Shown one piece after another: positions 1-6,794 of a DNA stretch of 17,939 nucleotides. Source of the DNA: Candidatus Acetothermia bacterium (GTDB taxonomy: Bacteria > Bipolaricaulota > Bipolaricaulia > RBG-16-55-9 > DRXL01). The stretch covers positions 1-17,939 of the forward strand of contig JAPWVB010000013.1 of assembly GCA_028275205.1 (NCBI GenBank). Reading direction: 5' to 3'. Position 1 is the first letter of the stretch; the number at the start of each line of letters is the position of its first letter. Made by a program: the position numbers and the translations under genes. Under the pieces are notes generated by a model. That model did no database searches and was not told where the DNA came from. It saw only the letters and a program-made list of their open reading frames with translations.

Positions 1-2
1 TC

Positions 3-479
3 CGCAAGAACGCGATCAGCCAGGGACTGTGGGGGATCTACTTCAAGGAGCTCTTGCGGGAATCGAGTCGGTTCGAGATCGTCGACAACACCATCGATCG
101 GCAGAAGTCTCCGGACCCGGATTTCCCCTTGCTCGGGGCAGGCATTTTTGTAGATACTACAGTGGGGCAAGAAGAGGTGGGGAAGCCAGAGATCTTCATG
201 CAAGGCAACACTATCCGACTTGGGGACTTCGGGGTCTTGCTGATGCCTGGCTCTGGGAAGTTTGAGTTCCAAGGGAACACGATCACAGACAACGATCTGT
301 TTGGGGTGCTCTTGGCCGTGCCTCCCTGCGGGGAGATAGTAGACCCGGCCAAGGTGCAAGTAACCGGATCGGGCAACAATATCTCCAACAACGGCAAGCG
401 GCTCAAGCCCGAGGAGAAGCAAGTGGGCGACGGAGAGGGCAACGTCTGCCCCAAGGAGCTAATGTCCCTGAAGAGGTGA
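3..479 (+). CDS. C-terminal part of a secreted parallel beta-helix (NosD/PbH1-like) protein, 5' end outside window
   Basis: The reading frame is open from the first complete codon (base 3), so the gene starts upstream of the window. The TTG at 54 is internal and is not a start. The 158 visible residues carry the repeating N-x-I/Asn-ladder pattern of right-handed beta-helix (PbH1) coils, for example DNTID, GNTIRLGDFGV, GNTITDNDLFGV and GNNISNNG, each followed by a short hydrophobic strand. A non-repetitive tail with one Cys follows and ends SLKR. In this fold family proteins are usually secreted and may bind or cleave polysaccharides, but no catalytic residues can be assigned. The stop overlaps the upstream part of the next gene, which belongs to the same family, so the two probably form one transcript and arose by tandem duplication. 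The fold call is fairly sure. The substrate and function are unknown. Confidence 0.75.
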   Translation, partial: RKNAISQGLWGIYFKELLRESSRFEIVDNTIDRQKSPDPDFPLLGAGIFVDTTVGQEEVGKPEIFMQGNTIRLGDFGVLLMPGSGKFEFQGNTITDNDLFGVLLAVPPCGEIVDPAKVQVTGSGNNISNNGKRLKPEEKQVGDGEGNVCPKELMSLKR

Positions 480-481
480 GC

Positions 482-1543
482 ATGGGCAGCCGCATTGTCG
501 TTGGCGGTCTTGGGCTGGTGTTGCTGGTGGGGCTAGGGAGCTGGGGGCAGAGCTTTCTCGTCTGCCCCCAGGGCTGCCTCTATAGCTCGATTCAGGAGGC
601 AATCAACGACGCCTTCCCCGGGGACACGATCACCGTTGGGCCAGGCACGTACAAAGAGCACTTGGAAATTCAAGAGAAAGACCTGCAGCTCGTCGGAGCC
701 GGAGCCGGGCAAGTAACCTTAGAACTGGTGGCTGCGTCCGCCCGAGTGGGTCGGGGATATGTTGGGTTCCTCATTGCCAACAGTATAGTCGCTATCAAGG
801 GCTTCACCGTGGTGACCAAGGGGGCCCCTCTCTGGGCACAGAATGCTGATGTGCAGGTGCGAGAGAACGTCTTTCGTGGCGGTGGCCTCGGCTTCGACGA
901 CTGCTTGGTCTGCATCGAGGGCGGGCTGGAGTTCGTCGCCGAGGACAACCGCTGGGAAGATTATGGCGGCAGCTGGACGATCAACCCCGATCTGCTGAGA
1001 GCCGGCTACGCCCTGTTGCGTCTGCGGTCGGACCTGGCCGTGCTGCGTCGCAACACCTTTACGCGCTTGGCGGGGTTAGCTGTCGCTGTGCTTTCGGGCC
1101 AGGCGATTCTTGAAGAGAACCGTTTCGAGCAAGTGTGGCGCGGGGTGCAAGTGGGCCGACCCGGACAGGGGCGGAATCCCGAGGTCTACGCTCAGTTGCT
1201 GCGCAATCGCCTACAAGGATGGAAGGACATGGGAGATGGCGTACTCATCTTCGACGAGGCTTATCTGGAGGGTAATTCCATCTCCGGTTTTGCAGGTTGT
1301 GCCGTCTGGCAATCTCAACCTGACTTCGAGCGCCAGATCCGGCGGATCATCGTCACGGATGTCATAAAATATTTCCTCATGGAAGCGCTCTATGGCAAGC
1401 TGGAGGAGCTACCTCAGGCGACCGTCACCGGGAAGAACAACTCCATCAGCCAGAGTTGCGGAGACTGGTGCCGCCAGACATACACACAAGTGCTCTGTCC
1501 TGATCAGCGTTTCTATCCCCAAGGCTTTGGGGGAGGACGATAG
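482..1543 (+). CDS. Secreted parallel beta-helix (NosD/PbH1-like) protein
   Basis: About 353 residues. I chose ATG 482 because GAGGTGA (473-479) sits five bases upstream as a Shine-Dalgarno site. A GTG at 476 in the same frame would overlap the previous stop (GTGA) but has no ribosome site of its own. An N-terminal signal peptide is clear (VVGGLGLVLLVGLGSWGQS). After it comes the entry typical of NosD-like proteins: CPQGCLYSSIQEAINDA, then GDTITVGPGTY. The middle is a series of beta-helix coils with Asn-ladder motifs (ENVFRGG, RNTFTRL, ENRFEQV, RNRLQGW, GNSISGF, NNSISQS). The C-terminus has four Cys, perhaps a capping disulfide region. It probably acts outside the cytoplasm. The domain type is well supported. 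Whether it binds polysaccharide, metal or surface components cannot be told. Confidence 0.8.
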   Translation: MGSRIVVGGLGLVLLVGLGSWGQSFLVCPQGCLYSSIQEAINDAFPGDTITVGPGTYKEHLEIQEKDLQLVGAGAGQVTLELVAASARVGRGYVGFLIANSIVAIKGFTVVTKGAPLWAQNADVQVRENVFRGGGLGFDDCLVCIEGGLEFVAEDNRWEDYGGSWTINPDLLRAGYALLRLRSDLAVLRRNTFTRLAGLAVAVLSGQAILEENRFEQVWRGVQVGRPGQGRNPEVYAQLLRNRLQGWKDMGDGVLIFDEAYLEGNSISGFAGCAVWQSQPDFERQIRRIIVTDVIKYFLMEALYGKLEELPQATVTGKNNSISQSCGDWCRQTYTQVLCPDQRFYPQGFGGGR

Positions 1544-1768
1544 GGATTCTACAAAGTCGAATATCTTTATGGTAAAGTTAAGCGTCCCGGCGACGCACAG
1601 CTTCCAGAAAGCGGTGCTCCTCTTCAGGAGTGAGATCGGCTAGTTGACAAGCTCATTGTATCAGAAGACAGCCGACAAGCAAGACCCGGGTGCCCATCAG
1701 CATTCCGAAAGCCCTAAAGAAATTATCGTCTCGCGAATTTCCGCCCCACTGAGTATGATAGAGATGCC
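1544..1768. other. Intergenic stretch with a 24-codon minus-strand coding-like fragment
   Basis: This gap separates the beta-helix genes from ispF. On the minus strand, 1652-1578 reads as 24 codons ending in TAA and includes DLTPEEEHRFLEAVRRRDA. This looks like the natural C-terminus of a small acidic/basic helical protein. The frame has no start codon and is closed by TGA at 1655-1653, so it may be a gene remnant or chance. On the plus strand TATGAT at 1754-1759 could be a -10 element for ispF, but I find no convincing -35. The TTGACA at 1644-1649 has no -10 at a proper distance. Confidence 0.25.
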
Positions 1769-2254
1769 ATGCGCGTCGGCATCGGAATAGACTTTCATCA
1801 GTTTGCCCCAGGGCGCAAGCTCATCTTGGGCGGCGTCGAAGTCCCCTATGAGCGAGGGCTCGCCGGACACTCCGACGCCGATGTGCTCTTGCACGCCATC
1901 TGCGATGCGCTCCTCGGCGCGGCCGCCCTCGGCGACATCGGCACACACTTCCCCGACTCCGACCCGCGCTATAAAGATATCTCGAGCGTCGCGCTCTTGG
2001 CCGAAGTGCACAGAAAGATCACGGAAGCACGCTTTGCGATCGAAAATATTGACGCAACGGTGATCGCCCAAGAGCCCAAGATCGCTCCGTACATCCCAGC
2101 GATGCGCGAGAAGATCGCGCAGACGCTTGGGCTTTCGATAGCACAGATCAATATTAAAGCGACGACGCCCGAAGGGCTGGGCGCGCTGGGACGGCGCGAG
2201 GGGATCGCCGTCTGGGCAATCGCGCTGCTTACCTCTCCCGTTCCCTCTCCGTAA
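1769..2254 (+). CDS. ispF: 2-C-methyl-D-erythritol 2,4-cyclodiphosphate synthase
   Basis: IspF converts CDP-methylerythritol 2-phosphate to the 2,4-cyclodiphosphate with release of CMP, in the MEP isoprenoid pathway in the cytoplasm. The 161-residue protein has normal family length. The metal ligands D8, H10 and H42 are all present, at the positions known for E. coli IspF. The motifs AGHSDADVLLHAICDALLG (32-50), GDIGTHFPDSD (55-65) and ATTPEGLGALGRREGIA (near the C-terminus) are all family hallmarks. ATG 1769 is the only sensible start and is preceded by a weak AGAG. The last seven codons (TSPVPSP) and the stop lie inside a palindromic repeat (2231-2276), so the original C-terminus has been replaced or extended by the repeat. 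It stands alone and converges on rseP. Identification is secure. Confidence 0.97.
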   Translation: MRVGIGIDFHQFAPGRKLILGGVEVPYERGLAGHSDADVLLHAICDALLGAAALGDIGTHFPDSDPRYKDISSVALLAEVHRKITEARFAIENIDATVIAQEPKIAPYIPAMREKIAQTLGLSIAQINIKATTPEGLGALGRREGIAVWAIALLTSPVPSP

Positions 2255-2276
2255 ACAGAGAGAGCCAGGGTGAGGT
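2231..2276. repeat. 46-bp palindromic repeat, module B (copy 1), at ispF 3' end
   Basis: This imperfect palindrome starts ACCTCTCCCGTTCCCTCTC and ends GAGAGCCAGGGTGAGGT. It aligns without gaps to the copies at 16909-16954 (38 of 46 bases the same by hand count) and 13347-13392 (36 of 46). It codes for the last seven residues and stop codon of ispF, and it lies between two convergent genes. The folded transcript may also act as a two-way transcription terminator, although there is no U-tract. Confidence 0.75.
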
Positions 2277-2283
2277 ATGCTCC

Positions 2284-3597
2284 TCACTTCCCAAAGAAGC
2301 GCATGATGTCATTGTAGGTCACTAGGAGAATCAGCCCGATCAGGAGTATGAACCCGATGTAGTGGATGAACCCTTCTTTTTCGGGAGGGATGGGCTTTCT
2401 GCGGATCATCTCGATGAGCAAAAAGACAATTCTGCTGCCGTCGAGCGCCGGGATGGGCAGAAGATTGAACAGCCCCAAGTTCAAACTGAGCACCGCAACG
2501 ACGAGCAAGAAGGGCATCAGGCCAAGCTGTAACGATTGCCCCAAAATCCCAGCAATCCCTGCAGGGCCGCTGATCTCTCCGGTGGCCTGCTCAAATCTAT
2601 GAGGGAGACTCTTGAGCCACTCGACAATAGCCACGACCGTGTCCCACGACCGCTGCGCCCCAACGAGAATAGTCTGCCCCAGCGGGACGCGCCGCATCAG
2701 CACTTCCGGCTCAAAGCCCCCGAAGAGCTCAAGCTCGCTGCGCCCAGCTACATCGAGCGTGAACGTCAGCTGTTGCTCCCCTCGCTGCACGACCATCACA
2801 GCTTGCGACGCGCTGAGCAAGATCTCGCGCATCTGCCAGAAACTCCAGATGGGCGTGTTATTAATAGAGAGAATGCGATCGCCCGGCTGAAGCCCCTGCT
2901 GCGCGAAGAACGACTTTGGGTCGAGCTTGGCAATGACATTGCTCGTCGAGACTTGCGCAAATCTCACCCCGATAATATAGCGCCCGTCGCGCTCCGACCA
3001 CGCGGGCTTCACCGTCACCGTATGGTGTTCGTCATGGCGCAGCAGCTCAAGAGTGATCGCTTCTCCGTTGGCAGCGCGGATGATCTGCTGGAGCTGCTGG
3101 GCTGAATAAATTATTCTTCCATTGACTCTTTCGATTCTGTCGCCAATTTGGATGAGCCCCTGAGATGGGCTGGGGCTGCCGTCGGGCAGAGGGACAAGCT
3201 CAGCGACTTCAAGATATGGCAGCCCAAACACCCCCACGATCACGATCATCAGCAAGATCGCGGCAATGATATTCATCACCGGCCCGGCAAAGACGATGAT
3301 CATCCGTTGCCAGGCGGGTTTTGAAGTGAAGAGTCTCTCTTGGGGGACGGCTTGGTCTTCGGGGCTCTCGCGGTCTTCCCCGGCCATGCGCACGTAGCCC
3401 CCGATGGGAAAGATTCTAATAGAATATTCGGTCTCGCGGCCCTTGCGCCGCCAGATCGCCGGCCCCATGCCGACGGCAAACTGATGGACCCACACGCCGA
3501 AGAGCCGCGCCGCCGCGAAATGCCCCCCCTCGTGGATCACCACCAAAAACCCGATGGTCACGATAAACGCGATGATCGTCAGAAAGATAAGACTCAT
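2284..3597 (-). CDS. rseP: RIP (site-2) zinc metalloprotease, RseP family
   Basis: An intramembrane protease of 437 residues. The zinc site HEGGH is at residues 22-26 in the first membrane helix. FAGPVMN is at 103-109, and the third metal ligand region NLLPIPALDG (377-387) is in a late helix. Two PDZ domains lie between (about 130-200 and 208-282), as in E. coli RseP rather than single-PDZ forms. A last membrane helix follows near 412-427. Family members cut anti-sigma factors or remnant signal peptides within the membrane. The start ATG (3597-3595) overlaps the tilS stop by four bases (ATGA), which points to translational coupling. An upstream in-frame GTG-type extension (to 3693) lies inside tilS and is rejected. 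No anti-sigma target gene is nearby. Identification is secure and the substrate is unknown. Confidence 0.95.
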   Translation of the reverse strand: MSLIFLTIIAFIVTIGFLVVIHEGGHFAAARLFGVWVHQFAVGMGPAIWRRKGRETEYSIRIFPIGGYVRMAGEDRESPEDQAVPQERLFTSKPAWQRMIIVFAGPVMNIIAAILLMIVIVGVFGLPYLEVAELVPLPDGSPSPSQGLIQIGDRIERVNGRIIYSAQQLQQIIRAANGEAITLELLRHDEHHTVTVKPAWSERDGRYIIGVRFAQVSTSNVIAKLDPKSFFAQQGLQPGDRILSINNTPIWSFWQMREILLSASQAVMVVQRGEQQLTFTLDVAGRSELELFGGFEPEVLMRRVPLGQTILVGAQRSWDTVVAIVEWLKSLPHRFEQATGEISGPAGIAGILGQSLQLGLMPFLLVVAVLSLNLGLFNLLPIPALDGSRIVFLLIEMIRRKPIPPEKEGFIHYIGFILLIGLILLVTYNDIMRFFGK

Positions 3598-5009
3598 AGG
3601 GCTCCTTCGATCCGTTCGGCTCTGATCTCTAAAATATGTTTCGTCTGAGGCGTCGCGCGATAGTCCTCGTGGACGGCCTCGCCGACGATCCATATTAGCG
3701 CATTTTCGTCACAAATCAAGGGGATGGCATCGCGCTGCTCGCGCGGGATCTTTCTATCGGTAAAGAAATCTTGGAGCTTCTTCGTCCCTGATCTCAGACG
3801 GATGCGATCTCCAGGACGGCGGTTGCGCACGACTAAGCTCCCCTGAATCTTGTCGGCGTCTAGGAGAGCTGTGAACTTCTGGCCCTCACCCCCGGCCCCT
3901 CTCCCGTGGCTCAACCACGGGAGAGGGGATAGGGCTGAGGGCCAAATCACAAATCTCCAGCCGATCTCCGAGAGAGTTGTCTCGCCGGGGACGGTGAGCA
4001 GATACTCGAAGCACTTTGGGGGTGCAGCCGGGCGCGCGGTGACAATTAAGTGACTATGGCATCGCAGGACTCTCACGCCGGCGGGCAGGTGCAGCTCGCC
4101 CGCACCGCGACGAGAGATCCATCGCAGCAGGGCTTCAATGTGCGCGGCCTCCGGCTCACACAGCGGGTTGACGCGCGCGATCGCGTGACGCAGCACGAGC
4201 GCTTGCAGATACTCCGGCATCGCCATAAGATCTTTGAGATCGAGGGCAAGCCCTTGCGCGCTCTCGCTCGCAATGAGCGTCGCGAGGGCTTGCTCAGCTT
4301 GGCAGTCGAGGACATACGCGGCTTGAGCGAGCAGCCGCGCCGTCCGCCCTAAGGCTTCGAGCACCTTGGGATTGTACTCTTTCAGGATGGGAATGAGCTC
4401 ATGGCGGATCTTGTTGCGCGCGATCGTCGTGTCGTAGTTGGTAGGGTCTTCACGCCAGGAGAGTTTGTGAGCTTGAGCGAATGCGACGATCTGGTCGCGC
4501 GTGCACTCGATGAGCGGGCGGATGTAGGTCAGTTCTCCCGAAGGGCGCACCGGGGGGATACCTGAAAGCCCTTCTAGCCCAGCGCCGCGCAGCAGTCTCA
4601 TCAAGAGCGTCTCGGCTTGGTCGTTGAGCGTGTGCCCCAGGGCGATCTTCTTGAAATCGTGCGCTTTCGCAATTCTCTCGAAGAACTGATAGCGCAGGGT
4701 GCGCGCGGCGACCTCGAGCGAGAGCTTTTGGGCTTTCGCGTATGCAGGTACGTCGGCGCGCTCGCTGTAATATCTTAGTTTGAGCGATCGCGCGAGCTTT
4801 TTGACGAACTCGGCGTCCGCAGCAGAATCCGTTCGAATAGCGTGATCGAAGTGCGCTACAGCGAGCGAGAGTTTTTCACTTTTTTGCAGTTCTCTCAGCG
4901 CGTAGAGCAAGACGACCGAGTCTACTCCGCCAGAGACAGCGACCAAGACGCGGTCTCCGGGGGTGAGCATTCGGTATTGTTTGATCGTCTTTTTGACTTG
5001 GTCGAGCAT
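3594..5009 (-). CDS. tilS: tRNA(Ile)-lysidine synthetase, carrying an in-frame palindromic repeat
   Basis: TilS joins lysine to C34 of the CAU-anticodon tRNA-Ile using ATP, so that the tRNA reads AUA. The 471-residue protein has the full bacterial layout. The N-terminal PP-loop ATPase carries SGGVDS at 26-31. GHTLNDQAETLLMRLLRGAGLEGLSGIP (in parts, 125-151) is the family signature. A central substrate domain follows, and then the C-terminal domain VRNRRPGDRIRL with KKLQDFFTDRKIPREQRD. ATG 5009 is chosen because the PP-loop domain begins there; the longer frame to 5267 is antisense to the protease gene. A small inverted repeat (GCACA/TGTGC, 5011-5025) sits directly before the start, where no Shine-Dalgarno is visible. 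Residues 356-376 are encoded exactly by palindrome 3881-3943, placed just before the C-terminal domain. It is coupled to rseP by a four-base overlap. Confidence 0.95.
   Translation of the reverse strand: MLDQVKKTIKQYRMLTPGDRVLVAVSGGVDSVVLLYALRELQKSEKLSLAVAHFDHAIRTDSAADAEFVKKLARSLKLRYYSERADVPAYAKAQKLSLEVAARTLRYQFFERIAKAHDFKKIALGHTLNDQAETLLMRLLRGAGLEGLSGIPPVRPSGELTYIRPLIECTRDQIVAFAQAHKLSWREDPTNYDTTIARNKIRHELIPILKEYNPKVLEALGRTARLLAQAAYVLDCQAEQALATLIASESAQGLALDLKDLMAMPEYLQALVLRHAIARVNPLCEPEAAHIEALLRWISRRGAGELHLPAGVRVLRCHSHLIVTARPAAPPKCFEYLLTVPGETTLSEIGWRFVIWPSALSPLPWLSHGRGAGGEGQKFTALLDADKIQGSLVVRNRRPGDRIRLRSGTKKLQDFFTDRKIPREQRDAIPLICDENALIWIVGEAVHEDYRATPQTKHILEIRAERIEGAL
3881..3943. repeat. 63-bp palindromic repeat, module A alone, in frame inside tilS
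   Basis: The outer arms GGCCCTCA (3881-3888) and TGAGGGCC (3936-3943) and the inner arms CCCCTCTCCCGTGG (3896-3909) and CCACGGGAGAGGGG (3915-3928) are perfect complements around a five-base loop. The length is 63 bases, exactly 21 codons, so the tilS frame is kept. The first 23 bases are identical to 16886-16908. It encodes WPSALSPLPWLSHGRGAGGEG in the linker before the TilS C-terminal domain. Confidence 0.85.
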
Positions 5010-5047
5010 CGCACAGTGATTGTGCCAGGGGATATACTGGCATGTTT

Positions 5048-5410
5048 TTATGGTTTGCGGGTCAAAACGACTTTGTTCTCGTCTGGATCGAGAAAGAGAG
5101 TGCAACCCTTCAGCATTTGTGTGCCTAACAAGCCATCCTTGGAGGCCGTCGCATAGACGGCGACCACGCGCTCTTGCCCAAACCCCAAGATCCGGCCTTC
5201 GTAAACATCGGTGCGCACCAGTGAGCCATCGGCCAGCTCCACGCGCACTTGCCCTTTCAGGGGCCACCTCAATCGGCGGATGAGCTTGCGCGGCAGCACC
5301 AGCTCGCCGTTAAAGCCCGTGTCAACGACCACGTCTAAGGGCCACTGTCGCGCAGTGGCCAGTTGCAAGCGCGGAGCCAAGTAGGCATCGAACACCCCTT
5401 CCAGTTTCAT
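5048..5410 (-). CDS. Clan AA (retropepsin-like) aspartic protease
   Basis: A 120-residue protein with the active-site motif VVVDTGFNGELVLP (27-40; catalytic Asp at 30). This is the DTGF form seen in small prokaryotic clan AA proteases. A second hydrophobic segment, KDGLLGTQML (about 91-100), matches the flap-to-core part of a single retropepsin domain. Retropepsins work as dimers, and one domain per chain fits that. There is no signal peptide or membrane helix, so it is probably cytoplasmic. The start ATG overlaps the stop of the 83-aa gene upstream by four bases (ATGA), so the two are translationally coupled and probably act together. It is 38 bases from tilS. The natural substrate of this group is not known to me. 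Confidence 0.8.
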   Translation of the reverse strand: MKLEGVFDAYLAPRLQLATARQWPLDVVVDTGFNGELVLPRKLIRRLRWPLKGQVRVELADGSLVRTDVYEGRILGFGQERVVAVYATASKDGLLGTQMLKGCTLFLDPDENKVVLTRKP

Positions 5411-5658
5411 AGGGAATTGTGATTCTTAAACGAGATGGCAGCAGGGTAGCCGATGCGCAAAAAGTAGAAGCGCTTGCGAGGATACTTCTGCGCAGCAGCA
5501 GCGAGGGCCTCGCCCATCGTCTTGCCCAGAAAATAGTCGCCGGACTCGACTTCAATAGCTACATATTCGCCGTAGTGGTCTTTTTCTAGGAGGCGACGCA
5601 AACGGGTTCGGTATAAGCGTTCACCCTCCGCTTCTAAAGATCGCACACGGGTGGCCAT
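5407..5658 (-). CDS. Small conserved-type protein paired with the aspartic protease
   Basis: An 83-residue protein of unknown function. It has a basic, helical N-terminus (about 1-25: RVRSLEAEGERLYRTRLRRLL) and a compact C-terminal alpha/beta domain (YGEYVAIEVESGDYFLG, then EALAAAAQKYP, then FYFLRIGYP). The C-terminal part resembles short DUF5678-like domains, in which a Gly-Tyr-Val-Ala-Ile strand is followed by a helix. That likeness is by eye only. The ATG at 5658 is chosen because GGGTGATC lies just upstream and because a promoter (5675-5703) covers the next in-frame ATG (5697). Its stop overlaps the protease start, so it may be the substrate, inhibitor or specificity partner of that protease. 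This is inference from gene order. Confidence 0.7.
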   Translation of the reverse strand: MATRVRSLEAEGERLYRTRLRRLLEKDHYGEYVAIEVESGDYFLGKTMGEALAAAAQKYPRKRFYFLRIGYPAAISFKNHNSL

Positions 5659-5674
5659 ACGATCACCCAAATTC

Positions 5675-5703
5675 AGTGTAACCGATATGCTCTGCATTGG
5701 CAA
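5675..5703 (-). promoter_or_regulatory. Sigma70-like promoter for the 83-aa/protease/tilS/rseP operon
   Basis: On the minus strand TTGCCA (5703-5698) and TACACT (5680-5675) are separated by exactly 17 bases. They match the -35 consensus at five of six and the -10 at four of six positions. Transcription would begin about 10 bases before the start at 5658, leaving room for the GGGTGATC ribosome site only. Confidence 0.55.
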
Positions 5704-5739
5704 GCTACAGAACCGCGCAGCGAGCTCAGGCTTGTGCGC

Positions 5740-5768
5740 TTGCTCATACTTTGGCTGATAAGTAAAAT
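5740..5768 (+). promoter_or_regulatory. Candidate promoter giving a leaderless ruvB mRNA
   Basis: TTGCTC (5740-5745), a 17-base spacer and TAAAAT (5763-5768; five of six matches to the -10) precede ruvB. The -10 ends only six bases before the ATG at 5775, so transcription would begin at or next to the A of the start codon. The bases before the ATG (AACAAT) hold no Shine-Dalgarno site. The -35 is weak (three of six). Confidence 0.45.
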
Positions 5769-5774
5769 AACAAT

Positions 5775-6794
5775 ATGCCGCGCGAGGCGATCTTGCGGGG
5801 GGAAGAGCTCGAGGAAGACCAAGTCGCTCTGTCATTGCGCCCGCAGAGATTGTCCGAATTCATCGGGCAAACCCAGCTCAAAGAGCAGTTGAAGCTCTAT
5901 ATGGAAGCCGCCCGCGCCCGCGGCGACATCTTAGATCATATATTGCTCCACGGCCCGCCGGGCTTGGGCAAGACGACCTTGGCGTTTATCGTCGCTGCCG
6001 AGATGGGGGTCAACATCAAGATCAGTTCCGGGCCGGCCATCGAGCGCCCCGGCGACTTGGCCGCCCTCCTCACCAATCTCAACCCCAAAGATGTGCTCTT
6101 CATTGACGAGATTCACAGACTCCGACGCAACGTGGAAGAGCTGCTCTACCCGGCGATGGAAGATTTTAAGCTCGATCTCATCATTGGGGAAGGGCCGCAC
6201 GCGCAGTCTATCAGATTAGACCTTCCCAAGTTCACGCTCATCGGCGCGACGACGCGCACGGGGCTGCTGACAAACCCGCTGCGAGATAGATTCGAAGTCG
6301 TCTTTCATCTGGACTTCTATGACGAGTCTGAGCTGAAGGAGATCGTGCTGCGCGGGGCTTCTATCTTGGGAGTGAAGATCACTGAAGATGCTGCTCAAGA
6401 GATCGCCCGTCGGGCGCGGGGTACCCCCAGGGTCGCCAACAGATTGCTCAAGCGCGTGCGCGATTTCGCTCAAGTGAAGAAGAAATCTCTCGTTGACAAA
6501 GAACTTGCTCGCCAAGCCCTAGCGATGCTCCAGATAGATGAAGAGGGCCTAGACGAATTAGATCGCAAGATTCTCCGAACGATCATTGAGAAATTTGGCG
6601 GTGGGCCGGTGGGGCTGGAGACCCTCTCAGCGGCGCTCAGCGAGGAGAAAGACACGCTCTCGGAAGTCTACGAGCCGTATCTCTTAAAGAAAGGGTTCAT
6701 TCAGCGCACGCCCCAAGGCCGGGTCGCCACAGAGCGGGCGTATCAGCACCTTGGGATAGCACCAGCCAGATCGCGAGAGGCTCCGCTCTTGTGA
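5775..6794 (+). CDS. ruvB: Holliday junction branch migration ATPase RuvB
   Basis: RuvB is the hexameric AAA+ motor that drives branch migration of Holliday junctions together with RuvA, before RuvC cuts. The 339-residue protein has family length. It shows the N-terminal SLRPQRLSEFIGQ, Walker A GPPGLGKTT (60-68), Walker B DEIHRL (111-116), sensor I GATT (157-160), the PLRDRF arginine-finger region (168-173), and sensor II with TPRVANRLLKRVRDFA. The C-terminal winged helix is intact (GGGPVGLETLSAALSE, then EPYLLKKGFIQRTPQGR). ruvA and ruvC are not in the window. It is divergent from the protease/tilS operon. Its last 52 bases overlap, on the opposite strand, the end of the GDCCVxC gene. Identification is secure. 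Confidence 0.98.
   Translation: MPREAILRGEELEEDQVALSLRPQRLSEFIGQTQLKEQLKLYMEAARARGDILDHILLHGPPGLGKTTLAFIVAAEMGVNIKISSGPAIERPGDLAALLTNLNPKDVLFIDEIHRLRRNVEELLYPAMEDFKLDLIIGEGPHAQSIRLDLPKFTLIGATTRTGLLTNPLRDRFEVVFHLDFYDESELKEIVLRGASILGVKITEDAAQEIARRARGTPRVANRLLKRVRDFAQVKKKSLVDKELARQALAMLQIDEEGLDELDRKILRTIIEKFGGGPVGLETLSAALSEEKDTLSEVYEPYLLKKGFIQRTPQGRVATERAYQHLGIAPARSREAPLL

Noticed and set aside
54..479. A start codon TTG at 54 for the first beta-helix gene
   Set aside because: The frame is open with good beta-helix coding sequence up to the window edge, so the true start is upstream.
1644..1672. A promoter with TTGACA at 1644
   Set aside because: No -10-like hexamer lies 15 to 19 bases downstream.
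3598..3693. A 32-residue N-terminal extension of RseP
   Set aside because: It lies inside tilS and is basic and unstructured; the membrane helix with HEGGH starts properly at 3597, coupled to the tilS stop.
5010..5267. An 86-residue N-terminal extension of TilS
   Set aside because: It is antisense-like sequence overlapping the aspartic protease in another frame; the conserved PP-loop domain starts at 5009.
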